This document shows, piece after piece, positions 55,175 through 64,000 of a stretch of 64,000 nucleotides of DNA. Origin of the DNA: Perognathus longimembris pacificus (taxonomy: Eukaryota > Chordata > Mammalia > Rodentia > Heteromyidae); assembly GCF_023159225.1 (NCBI RefSeq), contig NC_063170.1, positions 23,101,235 to 23,165,234 on the forward strand, given 5' to 3'. Position numbers and translations under genes: made by a program. How positions within the stretch are numbered: the first letter of the stretch is position 1; every line of letters starts with the position of its first letter. The notes beneath the pieces were generated by a model, which was given only the letters and a program-made list of their open reading frames with translations, was not told where the DNA came from and made no database searches.

Positions 55175-56345
55175 CCCTATCCACTAAAGTCAACATGTAC
55201 ATATTGTCTAAATTATTCTCCAAAAAGAAGGAAACCATATTATGGAAAAAGAAACGTGACAGAGAGTTAAAAGAGAATCTAATACACAACATGCATGTTT
55301 TCCCTTCAAAATTAAAACTAAGACACATAAAGTAGAAAGGCCAAAAAACCCAAAACAGTATACAAAGCACATCTTCAATCCTATATGCAAATGACAAGTT
55401 CCACATTTTGAGAAAATATTCTCTTCTCTTATAAACAGCTCAGAGATGTAAATTGCTATTTAAGTCTAATTTGTAATTTTTTTCAAAATACACATAAATT
55501 CTTCACTATTAAAAAAATATGTAACTAGTGACATCCAGTCATTATGTCTAGCTCTTTAAATATATATATATCTCCACCCAGGTAACTACACTTGTACCAT
55601 TCAGCTTTGTAGCCTGATGTCACGAAGCCATTCCAGCTGTCAGCACTCTTGTAGGAAAACAACAGGACAGGGAAAACACAAGTTCTAGCGCTTCTTGTTA
55701 ACATTTACTGTGTGATCCTAAGGTTAGCAACATCACTGCTAAATATTCATGTCACAATAACGCAGAAGACCTAGCCTTCTAATTTTGAAAAGGCTATGTC
55801 TAAGTACAGAGAAGAGTCAACATGGTTTCTTAATTACTTCAGAGTAAGTGGCCTTTATAGTCTTGTTCTTTCTATAAACCTTTGATGATACTCTGGGAGA
55901 TAAAACTTTGTATTTTTCCCTCTTTTTCTTATTTAAAAAAGGAGTATTTTTAAGTGAATGCAGTATTTGCAAAGATAATATAACTGTTAGAAGAATTAAG
56001 AAGTAAACACAATCAGAGTAATGATCCTGTAGTGTACAAAATGATTAAGTTTACAATAAGTGAATTATATTTCAACAATGAAAAGGAATATATAGCAAAA
56101 AAAAAGTGATTAAAAATGAGGGTGAGAAAGAGGATCTCCAACATCCAGCATACTTTACATGTTTTGATTCAAAAAACTTTAAGATTCCTTTACTTGTTGC
56201 TTTGAACTACTCATACTAATTATTTCTTTCCACTCATATATGCACATATGGCATCTCACTGAATCTATCAGGGACTAGGAGTTTGCATCTACAAATAATA
56301 GTAAGAATATCTTTCCTTGGCAAAGTCATATAACTATCAGAAATA
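55175..56345. other. No gene recognised
   Basis: AT-rich unique sequence with a short (TA)n at about 55560-55571. Confidence 0.4.
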
Positions 56346-56349
56346 AATC

Positions 56350-57000
56350 AAAGAAGTAAAAGAGATGAACAATAACAAGTATTGTCAAAAATGCAGAGAA
56401 CTGGAACTCTCATGCACTGCGAGTGGGGATATGGTACAGTCACTTTGGAAAGTAGTTTGGTTGTTCCTCAAAATCTTAAACATGACTTTGCAATTCTAGT
56501 TCTAAATATACACTCAAGAGGAATGAAAACATATATAGCTACACAAATTTTATTTATTAATGTTTATACTGGCATTATTCCTACTAGGTGAAAGTACAAA
56601 CTTCTGTTGTATTTCCACATAGTGGAATATTAATTCAGTCATGAAAAGGAATAAGGTACTTATATATTCTACAAGGAACAAACCTTGAAAATATTTCATG
56701 AAGTAAACAAAGCCAGTTCCAAAGACTACATATTACATGATTTCATAAACATAGAGAATAAATTAGTAGATAATTGGTTCAGGCTAAAGAAGAGTGGTAA
56801 GTGGGAAGAAATGAGGAGTGCCCATTGATTAATGAGCAGAGAACTTCTTAAAAGAAGGGATAAAAAATATTCTAAAATTTGACTTCAGTAGTGCTACTTG
56901 TACAAGCTATGCATATGCCATATAAAATGATGAACTGTATAGGTTAAGTGGATAAAGTGTATGGTATGTAAATTATATTTTAATAAAGCTATAAAAGAGT
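56350..57000 (+). mobile_element. L1 3' end
   Basis: Sense L1: GAACTGGAACTCTCATGCAC, TTGCAATTCTAGTTCTAAAT, CACATAGTGGAATATTAATT, and terminal GATGAACTGTATAGG ... TTTTAATAAAGC. Confidence 0.8.
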
Positions 57001-57004
57001 AATC

Positions 57005-57240
57005 ATCTTTCATTGGGGAGATAGGAAAGGAATAATATAGATGGTTATTTTCCATTATAATCTTTCTATTGTATCCTTTGTTTTAATTTAATCTTCAAAT
57101 TGTTACCTCTGTAAATATATGTAGATGTTATTAATGTAATGAAGACATTAATTATTGGGAAAAGTAAATGCAAACAATAAAGATATAGAGTATACACTTT
57201 CCTCATGAAGTTAATCTAAGTCAATCCATCAAAATGTCTT
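57005..57240. other. No gene recognised
   Basis: AT-rich sequence. Confidence 0.4.
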
Positions 57241-57243
57241 CTT

Positions 57244-57575
57244 AGGCCAGACATAGTAGCTCATGCCTATAATCCCAGTTATCTGAAAGGAGGGATCAGG
57301 AGGAAAGCACTTAGAGGGCAGTTCAAACAAAAAGCTAACAAGCCACTACATCAACAATAAGCTAGCCACAGCGGTTCACATTTGTCATCCCAGTTACTCA
57401 GGAGGCATGGATAGGAAGACTGTGGTCTAAGGTCCTGAATAAAAACTTGGGACCCAACTTGAAAAATAATTAAAGTGAAAAAAGGACTAGAGGCATACTC
57501 AAATGATAGGATTCTTTCTCTAGAAAGCATTCTGCCTTGAGTTCAAACATGAGTACCACCAAAAAATAAATAAAA
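57244..57575 (+). mobile_element. B1 fragment followed by B1-dID-type dimer
   Basis: A first B1 head at 57244 (GGCCAGACATAGTAGCTCAT), a second at 57361 (TAGCCACAGCGGTTCACATT), then an ID-derived half (AAGGACTAGAGGCATACTCA ... GAGTTCAAACATGAGTACCA) ending CCACCAAAAAAT. Confidence 0.7.
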
Positions 57576-57579
57576 AATG

Positions 57580-58450
57580 TTTCCCAAGAGGGCACCATAG
57601 CGACCAAATAAATGATGTGTATTGCTGCTGGGGGATAAGCAGTATCCTTCCTATATACATATATGTATGTGCAAGTGTACACATGCATATGAAGATATAT
57701 GGTCAGTCATACATGGATCTCCCTTCTCAAGTAGAGATAAATAAAACAGGTACACCATGCAAAATTAAAACATATTCTCAGGACCGCAATCAACACTTCC
57801 CTAATTGTTACACAAAGCATTCTGTGCATTGTATGGTGCTATGCAGAAACAGGTGCTTTGTGCTGTGCTGTCCTATGCAGAAAGAGGTGCATGTAGAGTT
57901 CTTGTCTTCAAAGAGATACCAAGTATGCCAATGTCAATTATCAGGCAAAAAGTGACCCAACTTGAATATATGGGCTTAATGGAAGGGAGATTATTTGAAG
58001 CCAAAATTTCAAAAAAATAAATAGAGCTGAATCTTGGTGCTCTGAAAACCTCAAACCAGAACCAAATAAGAAAAACTACTCTATCAATAAAATAGAAGAT
58101 GGACCAAAAAAAAAAAAAAAACAGGATGCAATACAGAAAAATAGAATCAATAAAACCAGTTAGGACACTTTCAATTTTTCCTGAAAGGAAGAATTTTCAG
58201 AGAATGTAATGTAAAGCAGAAGCAATAGGAATAAAGAGGGTATCCAATTTTAGAGCCACTAAAAGATTAAGAGAAGAAAAAGGAAAATAATCCATGATTC
58301 CAGGGAGGACTTAATGATGACTATGGGTAGAGGTAGAAACCATCAACTGATGACACTAAGCTAGGAATTTGTCCCTGTTTATTTCAAATTGGTACCAATC
58401 AGAAGAATGCAGTCAATTTACCTTACCATGTGAAGTTTTTCAGTACAATG
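57580..58450. other. No gene recognised
   Basis: The overlapping forward frames at 57617-58020 have no recognisable domain. An A-run lies at about 58105-58122. Confidence 0.4.
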
Positions 58451-58454
58451 TAGA

Positions 58455-58850
58455 AAACAGATCCAGAAACCAGACAGTTTATGTTCAAACACCAGCTGTA
58501 CCAGCTACTAGGCTGGAGAAATGCAAGCAAATTATTGATCTCTCTATCCCTAGGTTTCTTCACCTGTAAGATGGAGTCAAGAACAGGGGCTCTTTCATAA
58601 GGTCACTATGGTATCAAAGGAGACAGCGTTTGATAGAAATAACACTAGAGGAAAGCCTTGTGCCAGAGCCCAGTGCCACATCCACTTGCTTTTTCTCCCA
58701 TGGTAACTACAACAATGTATTCTCTTCACTTTACAGGCCTGGAAACAGGCTCAGTAAAACCCAGTTGTTTATAGACAGAGGCAGAATCCTTATCTGGATT
58801 CAAGGCAGGGAATGCTGTTTTACACCACACTATGCTGCTTCCTACACTGA
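58455..58850 (+). repeat. MIR and a second MIR-like piece
   Basis: 58455-58615 is sense MIR (AAATGCAAGCAAATTATTGA, GTTTCTTCACCTGTAAGATG). 58700-58840 has antisense MIR character (CACTTTACAGGCCTGGAAAC). Confidence 0.6.
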
Positions 58851-59255
58851 TGATTTCCACATGAAGAGCAGATTTTTTTCTGTCTTTATTTTTCTTTCAT
58901 TGGTAATTGGAGAGAATAACAGTTGAGTAGGCAAGCACATAGACTCTACATATAGAATGTATACCTGGAAAAAAGGGTTGTTTTTTTTAATCTGTTATTT
59001 AGAGTGGCCAGGGATATGTACCATTCTCTGAGATGAGCTGACTCGCCTGAGAACACAACAAGGATGCAATCTCATGCAAGAGGCCTCTCTGAATCTAAAG
59101 TCTCAGTAATTTTTCACTGCCTACCCAGAAAACAGGACTGTCCCTATTCTAAGACTTAGTGAACTTCTCTGAAACTATTTCCTGATCTCTCTGTCCTACT
59201 AGACTATTACCTCTGCAAAATGCCATCTCATCTCATTCATAGCAATATTCCTAAC
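58850..59255. other. No gene recognised
   Basis: Unique sequence. Confidence 0.4.
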
Positions 59256-59259
59256 TTAT

Positions 59260-60700
59260 TGTTAATGACATTCACTCTTCTGTGCCATAGACCAATCAGA
59301 AGTAATTCCTCCCCACCTCTGCGGCCTTTGGTAACCACTATTCTACTCTCAATTCCCATGAGACCAACTTTTCTGCATTGTACTAGATTGTGCTTATGAA
59401 TTATGATATGCAGTGTTTGTATATACCTACCTTTTTTCATATAACATTCAAGGTCCATATGTGTTGTTACAAAAGACAGGATTTTATGCTTTTTGTGACT
59501 GAATAGTATTCCATCAGATATATGGACCATGTTTGCATTACATTAATCTATCCATGGACATTTGTATTGATTCTATATGTTGGCTATTAAGCACAGTACT
59601 ACATGAGTCTCTTCTACATGAGTTTTATTTCAAGTAGTAAGATTGATGAACTGTGAGATCATTCTATTTTGTTGTTTTTTTGAACAGCCTCCATACTATT
59701 CTTCATAATTACTAATTTGTAAACTCACAAAATAAAAGCATTCCTCTTTCTGAGCATGGCTACCAACAGTTGTTATTTTTTGTCTTTATGATAAAAGTCA
59801 TTCAAACTGAAGTGAGGTATTATGTCATTGGTTTTGATTTACATTTCCCTAATAATTAATGATATTTAGCATTTTTCATATATCTATTGGCCTTAAATTT
59901 TGATGATCTTTTGAGAAATGTCAATTCAGATCTTTAGTCCACCTTTTAATTAAGTTGCCTGGGATTCCTTCCTTATATATTCTAAATAGTAAACCCTATC
60001 AGATGTATAATTTCTAAATATTTCTCCCATCCTTAAGGTTGTCTCTTTGTTCTGTTACTTTCCTTTGCTTAGCTTTTTAGTTTGATGTAGTCACATGTCA
60101 ATTTGGGGTTTTGCTACTTGTTCATTTGAAGTCATATTGCCAAGATTAATACTGTAAAGTGTTTCCCATATGTTTTGTTCGAGTTGTTTCATGGTTTCCA
60201 GGGTTCATATGAGTTGATATTATATAACTAGTGAGAATTAGAAGTCTAGTGTCACCCTTTTACATGTAGTTACCTGGTTTTCTCAGCATACCTATACCCC
60301 TTTCCTATTGTATGTTCTTGGATTCTTTGCAAAAAAATCACTTGACTATAAATGTGTGTTGTTATTTCTGGGCTTATATGTTGTTCCATTGTCTGTATGA
60401 CTACTTATGTCGGGATCATGATATTTTATTATTGTTGCTTTGTCATATATTCTGAGGTCTAATATTGTGATGTTTTCTTTTTGCTCATGATTGTTTTGGT
60501 TTGGGGGAGGTCTTCCATGGTTTCATATAAATTTCAAATCTTCATTGTTTTCTAATTCTGTGAAGAATGTCATTGTTATATTGTTGGAGATTTAAATTAA
60601 TCTTTCGTTCATTTATATCCCTTTAATTTATTTCATTTTAAATTTATTCCTATTTTTGTAGCTATTATAAGTAAGACTGACCTTAGGCCTTCTTTAAAAG
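59260..60700 (-). mobile_element. L1 (L1M-type), ORF2 C-terminal part and 3' UTR
   Basis: Antisense L1 text in continuous order: TTTGGTAACCACTATTCTAC, ACTGAATAGTATTCCATCAG, AGTGAGGTATTATGTCATTG, TTAGCTTTTTAGTTTGATGT, TTCTGTGAAGAATGTCATTG. Frames are broken; it is an old inactive copy, the longest LINE in the window. Confidence 0.85.
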
Positions 60701-62640
60701 ATAGTTTTCTGTTAGCATTTATACTATTATTCTGTATGGTTTTTAAGAATGTTAAGATTTGATTCAAAGATAGGGACTCAATTTTTAAAATAGTCTCAAT
60801 TTGAAGAAACTGTGTACTAATCTGTATTACAATTTATGAAACTGTATACTTCAGTGCTGTTTTTCTTGTTTTGTTGTTATTGATAGTTTCATTGGAGATG
60901 TGTGTAAGTGGTGCTTTTTAAAAATAAATTATATTCCATTAATATAAAACTTTTATTCTGGCTAAAGGAACAGTAAAGTAAGTTATATTTTAAGATTACA
61001 AGTTCTAGAGGAAATTTTTATGTAATTTCTTTACAATGATTCAAAAATGTTTCCATAGTAGACATGAGACAAACAAAACATTTTTCTAAAACACCTAGTT
61101 ATAGCATCTACAAGTCTTTTTTGTTATGGCCATACAATTCAGATTTCAAGATGACAGGTTAAACCACACAAGTGCTGTGCAAAGAAAGCTTTGAATTGTG
61201 CCAAACATTTCAAGATAACCACAATTTTTTCCCCAAGTCGACTCTGGTCTCAAAGCCAAGTAAGTAAATATATTTAACTAAAGAGAAAATACTCCTTTGG
61301 TGAGAAGGGTTTTATCTTTCATTTTCTGTGTTGGTATCTCCTTAGAGACAATCTACTCTACAGGTATCCCTGTATTTAGTTCACCTTTAGAAAAGTCATC
61401 CCAGCCACATCAGAGATCTTGGCTCTAAAGAAATGTAGGATAAATAAAGAGCAGACTCAAAGTGGGGTTCCCTAGGGTTTGAAGTGGGGTTCCCTAGGGT
61501 TTGAAGTCCTAGGATTCTGCCAAAAGTTTACCCTCTGTGCCTTCAATCTCATATGAATCAGAGTGGGTTTTTTTTTTTTTCTTGCTCTCTCATTTCTTCC
61601 TCTTTACAATGCTCCTTAGTTCTCTCTGCCCAGTATACTTTATCAGGAGCCAAACATGTCAAATAGTTCCATAGGTAAACAGAAATCTGCTTGGGTTTTT
61701 TTGTTTTTTTCTTTCCCAAGTGCCTGTAGTTATTATGGGAAGTGACAATGAAATCTGCCTCAGGCACTTTTCTCCATCTATGCTAGATAAGTCACCTGTC
61801 CTTTATCAGAAAGGAGAGTGGGTCATCACATTTTAGAACATGCTGACACTATTACTAATAAAAGCAAGATAAGAAGTAGCTGCCCTAAAGGTCCGTTAAA
61901 CTCTGCTTTACCTAAAAGATACCTCATAGTGCCTTGGGTAGAGTTGGAACTGAAAAAGTATATTTGAGGACACACTGAATGTAAGTCTCAACTAGGCCCT
62001 AGGTTCTGTAAATATTTCTTTTAAAAGACATGGACTCCAACAACACAGGCATGAACAAGACAAGTCCATTTTGAACTGCTTACTTGAAGATGATAGTAGT
62101 AACTCAAATGTCTTGTTTTCATATTTTGAAGCTTGGAATTGTGAATATGAAAGAAATTTTACCCAAATACATACAAGTAAAATATATAAACAGAATCAAG
62201 CTATTCTCACAAGCCCTCCCCCTCCAGCATTAATGAAACCCTGACCTCTGTTTGAATATTACTGAATCATTATACATACTATTTGAAAAATCCAAAATCT
62301 AAGATTCTGTTCTTTCTTTCCATCTCTTTGCCTTTTTTTCCTCTTTATCCCCTGACTGAACTCTCCTCTAGCCAACTCTCACATTTAAAATTCCCAAAAT
62401 ATCCCAATTCACTCACAGGTGGTACAGGAAACACATTATAGAATAAGATCATAACAAAGATTTATAAACCTTTTCCAGAAGATGATTTCCAATATGTATC
62501 AAGAGCCTGAAAACTGCTTTCATGTCTTGAACTAGTTCTCTATTTCTAAGAATTTGTTAATTTTGAAAACATACATACGATATTTAAATACACAGGTTAA
62601 ACAGAGTATTATTTGTCCTAGCAAAATTAATGAGATTTTG
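60700..62640. other. No gene; 22-bp duplication at 61461-61504
   Basis: AT-rich sequence with no supported frame; the reverse frame at 61558-61767 has no domain. Confidence 0.4.
61461..61504. repeat. Tandem duplication, 2 x 22 bp
   Basis: 61461-61482 and 61483-61504 are identical; each contains GGGGTTCCCTAGGGTTTGA. Confidence 0.95.
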
Positions 62641-62644
62641 ATTA

Positions 62645-62735
62645 GAATCATGGCTCAGCAGTGGCTGGTAGACGTAAGTAGGAGCTTAACAATGCAAGGA
62701 CCGAGGGCCAAACCCCAGAACTAGGGAGAGGAAAT
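62645..62735 (+). mobile_element. ID-derived monomer, diverged
   Basis: ATGGCTCAGCAGTGGCTGGT ... ACCGAGGGCCAAACCCCAGA keeps an A-box/B-box-like layout. Confidence 0.45.
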
Positions 62736-62939
62736 AAGACATTAATGAAATGAGTTAAATGGAACAGCTTAAATGAATCTTTATATCCCTACAATGGATC
62801 TACTGTAATTTGGCATCAAAATACATTGAAATATAATTAAAATGCAAACAAAGAAAACAATAACACTGTCTTGCCAGATTATACTAAAAATTTGTAGTAA
62901 CTCTAGACCTAATTATTTCTGTAGATCAGGCCATAAAGG

Positions 62940-63240
62940 GTGACAATTTAGTGAATACCTGTTTTGTGCCAGATACTAAAAGACAAGAGATGAAGAGAGC
63001 TCATTTCTTATCTCCAAGTAGCTGAAAACTTTGCCAAGAAACTGGGTAAAGAGATACAGTGGGATAAAAAGTAAGAAATGTCTACAAAACTGGAGTTGGC
63101 AAAACAGAGATGTTTTAGATGAGGTGACCTTTAAGAAAACTGTTGAAGGAATCGTCATTTCCTAGATGTCAGTGTGAAGGCACGAGACTAGTCTAAAGAA
63201 AGAAATGTACAATAACACAGATGTACAGGTTTGTTCAGAG
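62940..63240 (-). repeat. L2 remnant
   Basis: Antisense L2: GAATACCTGTTTTGTGCCAG, GATGTTTTAGATGAGGTGAC, AAGGCACGAGACTAGTC. Confidence 0.6.
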
Positions 63241-63401
63241 AATCCCCACTTTCTCTCAGCAAATGTTATGAGCTATTAAATTATGAGGTTAACAGAGGAA
63301 AGACTGAACAATAGAAAACCCAAATGGCAGGTCCAGGAGTCTGAATGTTAGGATATAGCCAGTGCCCAGTCTCTAAGAAATATAAAACAATGAATGACAC
63401 A

Positions 63402-63500
63402 GCCAATTTTTTTTTCTCCATAGTAGGAACTTGAACCCATGGCCTTGCACATGCTAGATAAGTGCTCTGACAGGAAATTATACCCAATGTCCCTTCCTTA
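63402..63500 (-). mobile_element. ID-type SINE monomer
   Basis: Reverse ID order: T-run, CATAGTAGGAACTTGAACCC (decayed B box), ATGGCCTTGCACATGCTAGA, TAAGTGCTCTGAC. Confidence 0.6.
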
Positions 63501-63504
63501 CATT

Positions 63505-64000
63505 TTCAAAGATGGCAAAGAGAAGTAAAATGGAAGCAGAGTGAGAGAAGGACCTGAGAAGAAATGAAAGGAAGAAAAGAATTAGGACAAAAGCCAGAGC
63601 CTAGTGACAACTAGATGAGTAGTAGGGAAGGAAAGTGTGGCTCTTTTTTGTCTAAAATACTCTTACCTGTTTCCTCAGGGCTTTTTCCTTCCCTCAGGCA
63701 GCTTTCTCTGGAAAGAACACTCTCCAGTGCCAGCTCTTCTCAGATTACCCAAGTAACTCTATTCTCTGAACCTATCTGGGTTTTCATCACACAATTTAGA
63801 GCTACCCAAAACACATATTTTTGTTCAGTAGCCATATTTCTTTTCCCTCTACAATGAGGTAGGCACTACTTGACTGGTTCATGGAAATTTTTTTATTTTT
63901 AATTAACTTTTAAGTAGTTGTACAAAGAAATTTCCATTCAACAAAGCAGTTTATGAATACACTGTGTCTTGATCAATTTCATGGCGTTTTCAAAACTTAG
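63505..64000. other. No gene recognised; possible repeat at window end
   Basis: 63870-64000 has the look of an interspersed repeat end (TTGTACAAAGAAATTTCC ... AAAGCAGTTTATGAATACAC) cut by the window edge; not assigned. Confidence 0.3.

Noticed and set aside
1..64000. CRISPR array, prokaryotic operon, phage or plasmid system
   Set aside because: No regularly spaced repeats, no dense coding; the SINE, L2 and MIR content is vertebrate.

Overview
The window is nuclear DNA of a mammal, almost certainly a geomyoid rodent (kangaroo rat, pocket mouse or pocket gopher). The diagnostic signal is the SINE content. At least thirteen copies, on both strands, are a dimer of a tRNA-Ala/ID-like left monomer (IDL) and a distinct right monomer (Geo), ending in an A-tail. 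From published knowledge this IDL-Geo dimer is restricted to Geomyoidea. The background is AT-rich and CpG-poor, with old mammalian repeats (MIR, L2, L1M-type L1) and rodent 7SL-derived B1 monomers. There is no bacterial or phage gene, operon, CRISPR array or ribosome binding site.

The only convincing protein-coding sequence is an intronless, uninterrupted 351-codon copy of ATP6AP2, the (pro)renin receptor / V-ATPase accessory protein 2, on the minus strand at 9949-11004. Its surroundings look like a processed mRNA copy: a GC-rich 5' leader, the open frame, a long 3' UTR, and imperfect 12-bp flanking repeats at 8913-8924 and 11123-11134. It was inserted into the 3' end of an old L1. A diverged SINE (9120-9382) splits the 3' UTR, yet the frame is intact and retains the signal peptide, furin-type site, transmembrane segment and cytoplasmic tail.

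Layout. 1-5330: dense repeats, including a probable solo LTR (about 3213-4046) and a three-level nest of insertions (2025-2899). 5330-8130: MIR and L2 remnants. 8130-11134: L1 3' end plus the ATP6AP2 retrocopy. 11135-17600: mostly non-repetitive, with L2 and MIR remnants. 17610-18200: IDL-Geo next to a 260-bp pure purine GGA tract. 18200-29720: SINEs and L2/MIR remnants. 29840-36490: repeat-poor. 36500-38765: SINE cluster and an AT-rich tract. 38766-44100: repeat-poor, with a pair of 40-bp direct repeats. 44109-47830: SINEs and L1. 47980-50520: repeat-poor, with possible conserved noncoding sequence. 50530-54375: nested SINEs and a polypyrimidine tract. 54400-64000: L1, MIR and L2 remnants.

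No exon of a multi-exon gene could be recognised, so the window is intergenic or a large intron. Repeat family assignments come from reading the sequence against remembered consensus sequences; no search was run, and boundaries of old elements are approximate to tens of bases.
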